Positions 1 through 10,094 of a stretch of 27,455 nt of DNA are shown piece after piece. The notes under the pieces were generated by a model. That model searched no databases. It was not told the DNA's origin and saw only the letters and a list, made by a program, of their open reading frames with translations. Made by a program: the position numbers and the translations under genes. How positions within the stretch are numbered: position 1 is the stretch's first letter; every line of letters starts with the position of its first letter. The stretch comes from Prorocentrum cordatum (Eukaryota > Sar > Dinophyceae > Prorocentrales > Prorocentraceae), in assembly GCA_963575745.1 (NCBI GenBank), contig CAUYUJ010020186.1:135001-162455 (forward strand), read 5' to 3'.

Positions 1-250
1 ATCTTGCGGACGCCACGACACTGGACACCCTAACAGCCCTATCATTGAATTTAACATGTGTGTAAACTGCCGAAAGATGTTATCTGCATGCTTTAAACAT
101 GTTTTTACAAGTTATTTGAACATGTCTTAACCATGTGTTATCATTACATGCGTTTACATGTTATGTACATGCAGTTTACATGTCTTGAATTCAGATGTGT
201 TAAGAATCTAAAACAAGTTTAACGCATGTTCTAGACATATGGAAATGATT
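1..250. repeat. AT-rich segment with CATG at about 11-bp intervals
   Basis: This stretch is much richer in A and T than the rest of the window. CATG (usually ACATG or GCATG) starts near 55, 87, 98, 121, 132, 147, 157, 168, 179 and 224. Several steps are 10-11 bp and one is 23 bp, close to one or two helical turns. The intervening bases vary, so it is a degenerate tandem repeat. No reading frame of note is present. Confidence 0.55.
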
Positions 251-789
251 TGGCTACATGCTTCCTCTCCCTTGGTCGTCCTCCACAACCCTGACCCGGA
301 TGGCTTTCGGATCACAACTCGGCTCTCAAGCGGCCGCTCGGGACGACTCTGGCACCTCCGGAACGCCCTCGGCCTGGCGCAGCGGATGGACGCCGCCCCG
401 GCCCTCGAACGCTGACGCACAAGCTACGAGTTCGGAAAACTCGCCCCCTGAGCCAACCCCTGGCAGTGCCCCTGAATGACCCAGGTCGCCCAGGTGGGGG
501 TGGGGATCGCTTGTAGACGATGCTGCTGACCGTGAGCTCCTCGCGCACCGCCTCGAACTCCTTGAGCCCGTTGTTCTATCAGTTGCGATGGCGCCCGTGA
601 TCGGCCCCGCCCCCCACTCGCCCCCCCACCTGGTCACGCCACGATTCGCGCCGGCGCCGAGTGGGAAATAGCCGTCCCTATGAGCATTCCCACGTCGGCA
701 GCGCGAATCGCGTGGTATGGCTGGTCCCCGCACCCCCTCCCCCCCGTCACGACCTCGGCGCCACAAGACCTGCCGTTCCGCCACTATCT
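251..789. other. No supported gene
   Basis: Only short overlapping reading frames are present, such as a 73-codon plus-strand frame at 258-479. They have no recognisable domain and no codon pattern that sets one frame apart. Poly-C and poly-G runs are frequent. It could hold 3' flanking sequence of the minus-strand LINE, but no poly(A)-like tail marks a boundary. Confidence 0.4.
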
Positions 790-794
790 CTTCT

Positions 795-866
795 GGGCGG
801 GGGGGGGGGAGGGCGAGGAAAAGGAGGGAGAGGAGAGGGAGGAGGAGGAGGAGGAGGAGGAGCGAA
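795..866. repeat. Purine-rich GGA microsatellite
   Basis: A run of G is followed by GGGAGAGG and then tandem GGA units up to about 862. On the minus strand this is a pyrimidine tract lying just past the stop codon of the LINE ORF2, so it may be the tail or 3' boundary of that element. Confidence 0.6.
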
Positions 867-889
867 CGTCGCTCCAGAGGAAGAGTCGC

Positions 890-3800
890 CTACCTACCCG
901 TGCGTGCACGTGCAATATCAAGGCAACGAAGTAAGTGCTGTGGCCCAGAACCAGGATGCGCAGATATGATAGCGTGCAACTGGTGCGTCAGGCTAAGCCT
1001 CAAGACCGACCGATCGAGCGAGTCATCGGGGGTCGAGGCATGGTCCCGAGAGGACCCAAGACAAAGCTTCATTAATACAGAGTTGGAACAAAATTCCCGA
1101 GGAAAACAGGCAGCCCACCACAGGTGCCGACACCTCAGATAGTGGGACATATTGTCAGATCCATTCTCACAACCGAATTTACAAGGGGCCGAACGGACAT
1201 TCGTGACATGCATTCTGGCCGCTGTGGGCCATGCTCCGCACATTACTTTGATCACCGCCCACCTCACCCCCCTCCCTTTATTACGAAGGACGCTCTTAAG
1301 CGCCTCCCATCTCTGCGCCAACACACGGGTGGCGGGCGCACGCACCTGCCACGCAGCCAACCTCTTCCTGAATGTGACAGGAAAGGGATCAAGATAGAGG
1401 AGAGACGAGAGGATGGAGCGGTAGGTGGACTGGAAGGAAAAACGCTTTTTCCTCCTCTCACGATGGGGCTGCGCCAGCCACGCAGCCTCCACTGCCAGCG
1501 AGCGCCTCTTCGCGGCGCGCAGGCAGGCCTCCGTCCGACGGCGGTTCCTGGGTCTGCTGGTCGGCGCACAGCACCCCAGGGCGTCCCTGAGATGACGCGC
1601 AGGCCCACGGCGGTCCTGCCACCGCACCGGCGTGAAGAGGTCAGTCGGCAGGTCCGCAAGCCTGCACAACGCCTCGCCCCGCACGTCTTTGAAGAAGTCC
1701 TCGACGCCCTCGTTGAGGGCGAGCCACTCCGTCGGCAGCTTGATCGCCGCCCTCATCCTCGCAGCCATCGCCGAGGCAAAGAGGGAGAGCGGCGCCGTGA
1801 CGTCCAGGGAGGAGCCCAGCGCCAGGAGGCAGTCCTTCCTGAACGACTTCGGCGGCACGTGCAGCAGCACGCGCAGCAAGTCCAGCTCCTTGTCCACGAG
1901 CCCGTCGGGGATCGGGAAGAGCATGGCGACGTAGAGCAGGCACGGGATCGCTAGCCCGTTGTACGCCTGGACCACTGCATCGTTGGAGAGGGCACTGGCG
2001 CCCAGCGCCCTCGTCCTCGCCGCATACTTGGCCGCAGGGTCGCGCCACTGTCTGGCGAGGTCGGCGCCAGGCCCCAGCCAGCAGCCCAAGTACTTCGTCA
2101 TGGAGGCGACCGAGAAGCCTGACCAGCCCGCGATGCTCGCCTCGAGCACGCTCCTCACGTAGACCACGATCTCCTCCGTAATCGGCGCCCAGAGCGGCAC
2201 CAGGAAGCATTTGGACAGGTTGAGCTCCAGGCACGCCAGCATCTGCATCGCCATGAAGATCGGGCCGATCCGCGGCAGCAGGGCCAGGTCGCGGAGCACC
2301 ATCCCCACGTCATCCGCGCAGCCCTCCACGTCGCCCTTGCGTTGCACTATGGGCAGCTCTGGCTTCCAGGGCTCCCGCCGCCACGGCATGTCCAGGACGG
2401 AGGCCATGTGCTCTAGGAAGGGCGAGAAGAGCAACGCCCAAAGCGAGCCCGACATCGGACAGCCTTGCGCCACACCTGCCGTGACAGCGAAGGCCTCCAG
2501 CAAGTCCTCGCCTACCCGCAGCCATGCCATCTGTTTGTCGTACATGGCGCCGATCAGGGTCCTCACGGAATCGCAGAGGCCGCACTTGTCCAGGACCAGC
2601 GCCATCCAGAGACGGCTGACGCTGGGGAACGCCGCCTTCACGTCGAGCGTGATCAGCGCGGGGTGCCCTCCCTTCGTCTCACCGAGCGCACTGAATGTGC
2701 GCGCCATCAGGTCCAGCTTGATGATGTTCGGAATGAACGTCCTGCCACGGACGAACCCATGCTGGACCGCCGATGCCTCCTTCCTCGCCACTCCAGCTAG
2801 TTCATGGTTGACCACGGTCGCGATCATCTTCCTGTCCGTGTTGAGCAGCATGAGCGGCCTTAGCGCACCAGGCCGACGCACCACCTCCGACGCGCTGAAC
2901 GCCTCCCCACTCTTCGGGATCAGGACCAGCAGCCCGCGGTTGAAGTCGTCGGGGAAGCCCAGCCCCGCAAGCGCCTCCTGGCAAAGCCGGTACAGCCAGG
3001 CCACCGCTGCAGGCGACCGCGCCCAGGCGACGTAGGGCAGCCTGTCAGGTCCAGGGGCTACGTCACGTCCACGCTGAGCTGCTCGCAGTAGATCCTCCTC
3101 GCTGAAGGCAAAGTCCTCGCGTGCACTAGCGGGCGCGAACCAACGCTCGATGTGCTCCCTCGCCGCCTCCTCGTCGATATCTTTCTTCCTGAAGATGGGG
3201 CCCCAGTACTCGCGCACCGCGGCCAGCATAGCGTCGGCGTTCTTCACCGTGACATCAGAAGACCGCTCGGAGACGCTCCCCGACACAGGCGGAGCAGGGA
3301 GCTCTTCCGTCGCACACACCTTGACGCCGCTTAGCTGCCAAACGGGCAGCTTGCGGAGCCACAGCTGGGCCTTCTTCACTATACTCCCCTGCTTCCGCTT
3401 CCAGTACTCACCCACCTGAGCCTGCGCCGTCGCAAAGGCGCGGCGGGCACGTCTCGCAGCGTCCTGACGCCGCTCATCCAGCATGCGCTCCGTGGTGGCA
3501 CGCACGACTTCCCCGAAAACCAGGGCGTCGTTCGCCAGCACCTTGCCATCTTGGATGCGCAGGTGCCTCCGAGCCAGAGGGGAGGACTGGATCAGCAAGC
3601 GCGCCGTGGTGCCGTCGTTCGTCCAGACCGTCCTGGCCGCCGAGCGCACCACCAGGGCGTTGAGCTCCGCGCCCTGCGAAACGTTCTGCAGGTCGGCGAG
3701 CGCAATCATGTGGTTCCCCGTGGCCTTCGCCGCCGAGACCATGGCCCGCTTGGCAGCAGCCCACTCCTCATGAACGTCTCCATCAGTTCCCCGACTGCGA

Positions 3801-4819
3801 AGCAAGTCCTGTTCGGCAGCGTGCAGATCCTTGAAATACTTTGGATACTGTTGCGACTTGAAAACGAAGGCGGGGATCCTCCTCTCCGCCATCGGCCTTT
3901 CCTTGCGGAGACCCAGTACGAGCCCCACAACCCCGTGATCACTCAACCTGCGCAGCGACAGCGTCGCAGGGTCCGCGTCGACCGTGCGGGTAGCACGGAG
4001 GCAGGGATACGCGTCCCTCGGCAGGCTGGTGAAGAAGCGGTCCAGCGTGGAGGCGGAGTCCGAGTGCCTGTCATAGTGCGTGGCGTCCTTGCCGTTGATC
4101 TCCACGCACTCGTCGAAGAGGTCACGCCAGAAGGATCTGGCCTGGTGGTCACGCGCGGGGGACCTCATCGCCGTCGGCGTCGGCATGCGGTAGTAGCGCC
4201 GATCACCCACTGGTAGATTGAAGTCGCCGCCAGCAACACAGAGCTCCTGCATCGGGGACCTGCGCGCCTCCCTCATCGCCCTCCGCCATGCTGTCGCCAC
4301 TCTCGATTTGTCCTCAGCGCTGAGGTCGTGGTTGTGCACGTTGATGAGGGTGACCCCGACGCGGCACTCGTCAGCCTCTGCAGGCAGGTGCGTCACCGAG
4401 TCGGGCTTCCGCACCACCACACTGACCTTCACCATAAGCACTCGTCCAGGGACCAGCTCCGTAGTCGTCGAGACTGGGTGCCACGATGGATGCACCCCCT
4501 CCCATTCATGCAGCTCTGAAGATGGGATCAACGTGGCCACGCCGCCACCACGCCCATCGCGGAGAGCAGAGAAGTGGGTCTTGTAGGAGAAGGGCTGCGA
4601 GCGCACAAACGCCTCCAATATGACCGCCGCACCGTGCGTCTCCTGCACCAAAATCACATACTTCTTCGCCATGTATGACCGCAAGATTGCTAACTTGCGT
4701 CGTCTACGCAGAGGATCCCGTAGAAGCAGACCGCGTGCATTCCACGAGATGACCTTCAATGGACTGTTGAACACTTCATCATATTGGTACTGCCACGGGC
4801 GCCAACGCGCCGAGCAAGT
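890..4819 (-). CDS. LINE ORF2: AP endonuclease plus reverse transcriptase
   Basis: The frame is open from 5407 to a TAG at 890-892 (1505 codons), but element-like sequence begins only around codon 216 (4762). Residue numbers below count from 5407. The endonuclease spans about 217-500, with SWNARG (222-226), QETHG (255-259), GDFN (394-397), LDRFF (455-459) and SDH (489-491), the expected metal-binding and catalytic residues of the exonuclease-endonuclease-phosphatase fold. The reverse transcriptase spans about 780-1070, with LDVKAAFPS (921-929, motif A Asp), GVAQGCPMSG (978-987) and CADD (1030-1033, catalytic Asp pair; the usual Tyr or Phe is Cys or Ala here). Near the C terminus a CKFGC...SHYLRC cluster resembles the CCHC knuckle of LINE ORF2 proteins. 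No stop interrupts it. The first in-frame ATG after the ORF1 stop is at 4672, inside the endonuclease, so initiation must use reinitiation, frameshifting or a lost start. By family, the protein nicks target DNA and reverse-transcribes its own RNA there. Confidence 0.85.
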   Translation of the reverse strand, partial: TCSARWRPWQYQYDEVFNSPLKVISWNARGLLLRDPLRRRRKLAILRSYMAKKYVILVQETHGAAVILEAFVRSQPFSYKTHFSALRDGRGGGVATLIPSSELHEWEGVHPSWHPVSTTTELVPGRVLMVKVSVVVRKPDSVTHLPAEADECRVGVTLINVHNHDLSAEDKSRVATAWRRAMREARRSPMQELCVAGGDFNLPVGDRRYYRMPTPTAMRSPARDHQARSFWRDLFDECVEINGKDATHYDRHSDSASTLDRFFTSLPRDAYPCLRATRTVDADPATLSLRRLSDHGVVGLVLGLRKERPMAERRIPAFVFKSQQYPKYFKDLHAAEQDLLRSRGTDGDVHEEWAAAKRAMVSAAKATGNHMIALADLQNVSQGAELNALVVRSAARTVWTNDGTTARLLIQSSPLARRHLRIQDGKVLANDALVFGEVVRATTERMLDERRQDAARRARRAFATAQAQVGEYWKRKQGSIVKKAQLWLRKLPVWQLSGVKVCATEELPAPPVSGSVSERSSDVTVKNADAMLAAVREYWGPIFRKKDIDEEAAREHIERWFAPASAREDFAFSEEDLLRAAQRGRDVAPGPDRLPYVAWARSPAAVAWLYRLCQEALAGLGFPDDFNRGLLVLIPKSGEAFSASEVVRRPGALRPLMLLNTDRKMIATVVNHELAGVARKEASAVQHGFVRGRTFIPNIIKLDLMARTFSALGETKGGHPALITLDVKAAFPSVSRLWMALVLDKCGLCDSVRTLIGAMYDKQMAWLRVGEDLLEAFAVTAGVAQGCPMSGSLWALLFSPFLEHMASVLDMPWRREPWKPELPIVQRKGDVEGCADDVGMVLRDLALLPRIGPIFMAMQMLACLELNLSKCFLVPLWAPITEEIVVYVRSVLEASIAGWSGFSVASMTKYLGCWLGPGADLARQWRDPAAKYAARTRALGASALSNDAVVQAYNGLAIPCLLYVAMLFPIPDGLVDKELDLLRVLLHVPPKSFRKDCLLALGSSLDVTAPLSLFASAMAARMRAAIKLPTEWLALNEGVEDFFKDVRGEALCRLADLPTDLFTPVRWQDRRGPARHLRDALGCCAPTSRPRNRRRTEACLRAAKRRSLAVEAAWLAQPHRERRKKRFSFQSTYRSILSSLLYLDPFPVTFRKRLAAWQVRAPATRVLAQRWEALKSVLRNKGRGVRWAVIKVMCGAWPTAARMHVTNVRSAPCKFGCENGSDNMSHYLRCRHLWWAACFPREFCSNSVLMKLCLGSSRDHASTPDDSLDRSVLRLSLTHQLHAIISAHPGSGPQHLLRCLDIARARTGR

Positions 4820-4820
4820 G

Positions 4821-5009
4821 TTAGGGACACCACTGTACTTCTCTGGACCCACCGCCGACCATGCGATTGAACACCTCCTGCACTTTGCTCTTGTCGATGC
4901 CCAATTTTGCCACCATCGGACTGTTCCAGCGCAGCTCCGTCGGGGCATCCTCCTCCGTGACCAGAACGCTGGCCACCTCAACGTTGTCAAACTTGACCTC
5001 CCCCTTCGC
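4821..5009 (-). pseudogene. C-terminal tail of LINE ORF1 (truncated)
   Basis: In a different minus-strand frame from ORF2, about 62 codons lie between an in-frame TAA at 5010-5012 and a TAA at 4821-4823. The peptide reads EVKFDNVEVASVLVTEED, continues with KLGIDKSKVQEVFNRMVGGG and ends REVQWCP. Its composition is ordinary globular protein, while the ORF2 frame over the same bases is Arg/Trp/Ser-rich and looks like a shadow. It stops just before ORF2 sequence begins, where ORF1 of a LINE should end. The 5' part is missing. The ORF1 assignment rests on position only. Confidence 0.5.
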
Positions 5010-5012
5010 TTA

Positions 5013-5060
5013 GGAGGGGGAGGAGGAGGGGAAGGAGGAGGGGGGGGAGGAGGACACGGG
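5013..5060. repeat. GGA-rich low-complexity tract at the LINE 5' edge
   Basis: Tandem GGAGGA and poly-G sequence lies immediately upstream, in element orientation, of the ORF1 remnant. It probably marks the truncation junction. Confidence 0.5.
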
Positions 5061-5425
5061 TCCTGGGGAAATCGGGTCCTGGAGCCTGGGGCCTCCCCTC
5101 CGGGCCGGCCCTTCCTCCTGAATCGCTTTCTGATAGCCCCGGGGCACGTGGAAGGCCCATAAGCCCGAAAACGGCGAAAGCCCCTCGGGGCCCACTTTCC
5201 CTCAGGGCCCGCTTCCCCCCTGGCGATTCTCGCCAGGGGGTGCAAGAGCTGTCTGCGACCCCTTCCCTGGGGGTAGTTTTGCGCCCCGGATCCGTTTTTG
5301 ATGGTCCTGGGGCCCAAACACGGGCCCTGGAAGCCGAAGTCGAGGAAATTCTCCCGGGCTGAGCAAATGGTAGCGTCGGACGTCTGGGCATCGCCAGCGG
5401 ATGGCAAAAGTGGTCTCCTTGCGGT

Positions 5426-5540
5426 CGCCCGGCGCCGCGCCTCGCGGGGGGGCGCCGGGCGCGCCGTCGTGCGCCAGGGCCTCCGCCCGCGCTGGCGCGG
5501 CGGCGGCGGCGGCCGCGGCGCCGCCCGGCGGGGCGGGGGC
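5426..5540. repeat. Very GC-rich block with short inverted repeats
   Basis: Perfect 11-bp arms CGCCCGGCGCC (5426-5436) and GGCGCCGGGCG (5451-5461) face each other across 14 bases. Arms GCGCCAG (5471-5477) and CTGGCGC (5492-5498) follow, then a GGC triplet run. No coding frame is convincing. Confidence 0.55.
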
Positions 5541-5599
5541 AGGCGGTGGCTCGGTGCTGGGGCGCGGTCGGCTGGTCACACTCTGCGGCGAGGGCATTG

Positions 5600-5720
5600 C
5601 AAACGGAAGCCTCGGGATTCGTGGGATTCCGCAGGATTCCGAGGATTTCCTCGGGACTCCTAGAGGATCCCCTCGGGATTCTTTTCGAACTTCTACACAG
5701 TCCTCGAGATTCTGAAATTC
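5600..5720. repeat. Degenerate GGATTCC/GGATTC repeat
   Basis: GGGATTC, GGATTCC and GAGGATTTCC variants recur roughly every 10 bp between about 5605 and 5710, some as facing copies (TCCTCGGGACTCCTAGAGGA). Confidence 0.45.
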
Positions 5721-6935
5721 CAGCCGCATTCTACGGTGAGGGCGTTGTGACGGCGTTGCATATGGAACTGGTGGAGCCTCCTGCTCACATTCGATGACGC
5801 AGCCCCCCCTTCTTCCGTGTGAAGTAGAGGTGCGAAGCGCCGCCGCAGCGAAGGGGTTCCAGCGCCGATCCCAGAAATCCGCTCGCACCTCCGAAAGTTT
5901 ATGCGTTTGCAGTTTCTTTTCTTCGGCTCACGGGGCCAGGGGCCCGAGGAATCAACAAGGCAGGCGCTTCAAAGAGCCAGAATGCACGGTCAGAAGATGT
6001 TGTTTAGCGTGTCGCGGCCGCAGCCATGGCGATACGCTATGCTATGCCCTGCAAGCGGATAGCGTGTTACTCCGCTACGCGGGGGGGAGGTTAGGAAATG
6101 CTTGGGGCGCTGACGCCTGGGGACGGGGACGTAGATAGCGTATCGCGCCGAGGCCAGTACTGGCGGCGCGACACGCTAAGCACGCCTGACCGTATACCGC
6201 AAAAGGTTCTGGCGTCTTTTGTGCAAAAGAAGCGCTGATGCGCAGGCTTGGTTCGCTCAGTTTCGGCCTCCTGGGGCCGTTTCCAAGCCGCAGGGCCATC
6301 GGTAAAATACTCCCTGGTCGGAAAATGAAAGTTGTGGGAAAAGCATTGGAAGCACAAAACGAATTGGGAACAACATCGCATGTAATGAAGTGTACTGGGA
6401 ACAAAAACTGTCAGAGGTCTTGGAATAGGCCAAGACTGCCTGGCTCCGGCCGTCTTCTGGCGTTTCGACGGTCTGTTTGGCTGTTCTTCCAAAGCTGTGC
6501 TTGCTTGTAGCGGATCCGATTCACCCACTGGCAGTGAGGGCGAATATGCTTGAAAGATACCATCAATTCTCGGCCACAAGGTAAAGGGTCCAACTCGAGT
6601 GGCACACCGTTGAGGCCAACTCCAGAAATACCACCGCGCAAATGGCATTCTATGCGTTCACAGATGGCCCAACACAGAGTGCACCGCGTGGGTCGCACCA
6701 ACTAGATGACACCCCGTAGATTGCAACAGATGGGTTGCACTGCGTCGCTGTTTGGAGCCCGCGCTGGCACCATTAGCTTCTTGCCGAAGAACGTCCCTGG
6801 AGGTATCTGGAAGCCTGGCCCCATGAAGACACAGGCGGCCTGCGACGGAGACTCTTCCAAAACGAAAAGTCCAATCCACCTTTCGTGCTGACAGCGAAAG
6901 ACACCGCGCTGGTGGGGGCGAGAGCAAAGGATGAC
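5721..6935. other. No supported gene
   Basis: Only short frames of unremarkable composition occur on either strand. A variant of GATAGCGTATCGCG recurs around 6020-6170 (GATACGCTATG, GATAGCGTG, GATAGCGTATC), suggesting a local degenerate repeat. Confidence 0.35.
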
Positions 6936-6939
6936 AAAT

Positions 6940-7315
6940 GTGATCCTCTGCGTTCTCTACATGTTTTCTCTCTGTACTTCTTCGACCTTATACTCGCTAC
7001 GTGCTTCTACTCTCTACTCTGCGCCAATCACGTCTACATGTGGTTTCTAGCCTCCACCTTCTGCTCTCCCCTCTCTACCCTCTGCTCTCTACCCTCGCTT
7101 CTACTCTCCTACATCTGCACGTTGTCCTCTGCTCTCTAAGCTCGGCACTCTGCCATGTCCTGTTTACTGTGTTGTTTAGGTTATGTACCCGCTCTACTCT
7201 GTTTTCTCGCTCTCTCGCTACCCGTTCCTTTTTTTTTGCTCGCTTCACCATGAGCGATACGCATAACATCTCCACTCTGTCCACTCTCTGTGCTCTCCGT
7301 GCTCTCGGTTCTAAC
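6940..7315 (+). repeat. Pyrimidine-rich CTCT tract
   Basis: Almost 400 bases are dominated by CTCTAC, CTCTGC and TCTCC words. No gene is recognised. Long pyrimidine tracts can precede splice acceptors, but no reading frame follows closely. Confidence 0.5.
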
Positions 7316-8520
7316 GGATCATGAAGCGGGTCGCCAAGTGTGACCGACAAGGATGTTCAACCCAAATAAACCCACAACTGGCCACCCGGGGTTCCGTCGG
7401 CGGCAATAGAATTATTACGATGATGGGAAACCGAGCTCTGGAACCCGGGAATGCGGCCGCACGCCGAAACCACACTCTGGCCACATCCTTACAATATCTC
7501 GGAAGACACCTCAGCGACAAATGCTCATTGAGGAACACCGCCCACAGACCTCCCCACTGGCATGCAATGTGCAATGTCGGTCCCCAGGGCCCCTGGGAGC
7601 TGGCCGAACGGAGGTCTCCAGCAGCCGCATGCAAACCCCCACAAGCCTACGGACCAACAAAAACAAAGGCGAACTGACAGCACAACCTGACCGCGTAGAC
7701 AACGAAGAGGCCCCAACCAACACGTCGAAGTCATGACGAACTACGTAGGTCCAGAAATAAAGAATCCCCCCCCGAACGCATCCCGGAGTGCCTTTGGGCC
7801 AGGCTGTCGAATAGAGAACCCAGCCGTGCCGGCGAGAACGTTCCCAGAGGCCCAGAACAGCGAAACACTTACAAAATAAATTCGACCCTCGAAGCTCGAT
7901 CACCCCTCCCCGAAGATGTGCCTTGTCTGTACCACGATGAAGGCATCCATACACCACTACCGTGCCTGGCCAGGGTCATCCTGGGCCGTGGGATGGTGTA
8001 CGCGCCCCCTGCCTCCTGGCCGAGTCCAGGAGCGTCTGCGCACCTCCGTGGGGCCCAAGATGGCCCTGGCCAATCGCGGTGATGGTATACAGATGCCTTG
8101 TGCGGACATGCGGCATGTCGGCCCCTTGGCACCTCGGAGGGCCGGCTACAGACAGGAATTGCCCTACAGTCGAGGTTGACTAGTAGGTCGGCCCTGGCAA
8201 ATCCAGGGTACCCTGATGCCATGTGTTTCGCGACCCGTGCCGTCTGCATTCCTATGGCAATGTGGCCCTCGGGTCTTGTGTCCACTCGCGTGCCCCTTCC
8301 AATAAACCCCGACCGACAGGCAAGCGTGACTTTTGGTGCGCGGTTTCCGGGGGTCGCGGTGGGGTGGGGTGGGGGGGGGAAACCCAAGCACACAAGCTGC
8401 TGCTATCGCATCGCACTTGGACTTCTCCGTGGCGACGAGGGCCGCCCAAGTGGCCGAAAAAGGCGAAAACGAGGGAACGATGGCAGTATGGGCACCTCGA
8501 GCCCTGAGCCATGAGGAGCG
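7316..8520. repeat. Noncoding region with a degenerate inverted repeat at about 7936-8102
   Basis: No gene is supported. The segment near 7936-7990 (AAGGCATCCATACACC then CTGGCCAGGGTCATCCTGGG) matches the reverse complement of about 8049-8102 (AAGGCATCTGTATACC then TTGGCCAGGGCCATCTTGGG) at most positions, leaving a central part of about 60 bp. CTGGC and GGCATG words elsewhere in 7540-8230 suggest more degraded copies. Confidence 0.45.
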
Positions 8521-8580
8521 GCGCGTGCGCGAGCGCGTGAGCGCGTGTGCGCATGTGCGCGTGTGCGTGTGTGCGTGTGC

Positions 8581-8623
<43 letters not shown>

Positions 8624-8649
8624 TGTGCGCGTGTGCGCGTACACGTGTG

Positions 8650-8715
<66 letters not shown>

Positions 8716-9053
8716 TGCGTTTGCGTTCGTGCGCGCGTGAATATGTGTGTGCGTGTGCGTGTGCGTGTGCGTGCGCATGCGCGTGTGCGTATGCGTGTGC
8801 GTGTGCGTTTGCGTGCGTGCGTGTGTGCGTGCGTGCGTGCGTGTGTGCGTGTGGGTGTGCGCGTGTGCGCGCGCGTGTGCGCGCGCATGTGTATGTGAGT
8901 GCGTGAGTATGCCTGTGCGTGTGTGCGCGTATGTGTGTGTGTTCGTGTACATGTGTGTTTGTGTGTCTGCGCGCGCGTGTGTGTGTGTGTGCGTGTGTGT
9001 GTTTAAGATCGTGTGGACATGTGTGTGCGTGTGTGCGTGCGTGTCTGGTTCGT
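8521..9053. repeat. Long alternating purine-pyrimidine (GT/GC) tract
   Basis: About 500 bp of nearly uninterrupted alternation, from GCGCGTGCGCG through long GT runs with GC and GTGC interspersions and a few AT steps. Such sequence is the classic former of left-handed Z-DNA. Long frames across it on both strands are repeat artefacts (Cys/Val on plus, His/Thr/Ala on minus). Confidence 0.9.
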
Positions 9054-9254
9054 CCTCCCTTTCTCCCCGCCGTCCACGCCAGGATGCCATATTCGAGCAG
9101 GGGTCGACCGTCCCGGCCTTCCGATGGGCCTACCACAACATGCTCTCAGAACGAAGGAACGTTCCAAGATCAAGCAAGTTCTCAGAACATAAAAAGCCGA
9201 TTGCCCGAGTGCGACCCTACCTAGAAGTTGGAGCCCCTAGGAAAGCAGCATTAG

Positions 9255-9668
9255 TTGCTATGCTATGCTATGTTATGCTATGCGATGCTATGCCATGCTA
9301 TGCTGCGCTATGCTATGATATGCTAGGCTATGCTATGCTGCGCTGCGTTATGCTATGCTATGCTATGCTATGCTAAGCTATGCTGCGCTGTGCTATGTCA
9401 TGCTGCGCTGTGCTATGCTAAGGTATCATATGCTATGCTATGCTAAGCTGCGCTATGCTATGCTATGCTCTGCTCTGCTATGCTATGATATGCTATGCTG
9501 CACTGTGCTATGATGTGCTGTGATGTGCTGCGATATGCTATGGCATGCTATGCTATGCTATGCTATGCTGCTCTATGCTATGCTATGCTGGGCTATGCTA
9601 TGATATGCTGTGCTGAGCTATGATATGCTACGCTATGTTATGCTATGATGTGCTCTGCTATGCTAAAG
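9255..9668. repeat. TGCTA pentanucleotide satellite
   Basis: Roughly 80 tandem units of TGCTA with variants such as TGCTG, TGATA and TGCGC. Single-base changes are common, so the array is old or tolerant of mismatches. No coding capacity is implied. Confidence 0.9.
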
Positions 9669-9790
9669 CTCAGCGAAGCTAAGATGAAGGTAAGCTAAGC
9701 TAATACAAACCTGAGCTAAGATGAAGCTAAGTTAAGCTAAGATGAACTAAGCTCAGCTAAGATGAGGTAAGCAACGCTAAGCTAAGGGGA
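9669..9790. repeat. AGCTAAGATGA-type tandem repeat
   Basis: The satellite passes directly into units of AAGCTAAGATG and AAGCTAAG with one- or two-base changes, as if derived from the TGCTA array by phase change and substitution. Confidence 0.7.
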
Positions 9791-10094
9791 CGTAACTGGG
9801 GGAACCGCGGGCGGATACTGGGGGAACCGCCCGGGGCGGTGTGCACTGCCCGGCCCCTTTAAGAAAGAGAGTAAGAACCCTCTAGGCACAGCCTAGGTAG
9901 GGAATGTATAACATCGAACAATCACAGCCAGAAGTGTCCCAAGAACGCTTCGTGCAGACCACCAGAGGCTCTCCTGGCGCTGCTTCCTCCGAGACCTTGG
10001 GGACCTCGAGCCCGATTCTTATAACATTATTTGGTTGGCCTACAGTCCCCGTCGGGACGCTTCGCCACTGCTCGACATCTGGCGCTGCTTCTGA
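9791..10094. other. Unassigned segment, possible retroelement remnant
   Basis: The 14-mer ACTGGGGGAACCGC occurs twice, near 9796 and 9818. TGGCGCTGCTTC occurs near 9976 and 10080. TGGCGC-type words are common at LTR primer-binding sites, but no paired LTR or polyprotein was found. The plus-strand frame from 9904 has no known motif. Confidence 0.25.

Larger units (their letters stand above)
866..5009 (-). mobile_element. Non-LTR retrotransposon (LINE, APE-type), 5'-truncated
   Basis: On the minus strand a short ORF1-like tail (5009-4821) is followed by an endonuclease/reverse-transcriptase ORF2 (4819-890). This is the order of two-ORF non-LTR elements with an apurinic-type endonuclease. Upstream of 5009 the sequence changes abruptly into G-rich and C-rich low-complexity DNA, which suggests 5' truncation at insertion. 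No terminal repeats were seen. The exact 3' end and any target-site duplication could not be identified; the low-complexity tract at 795-866 is the likeliest tail. The element runs opposite to the gene run at 11.8-27.4 kb. Confidence 0.8.

Noticed and set aside
1858-1877. A CGTGC-AGCA-GCACG hairpin in the LINE
   Set aside because: Only 5 bp, the arms lack the CGC/GCG core, and the bases encode ordinary residues (LLHVP) of ORF2 on the other strand. Treated as chance.
8164-9376. Several long frames on both strands (His/Thr/Ala or Cys/Val repeats)
   Set aside because: They are open only because a GT/GC repeat lacks stop codons.
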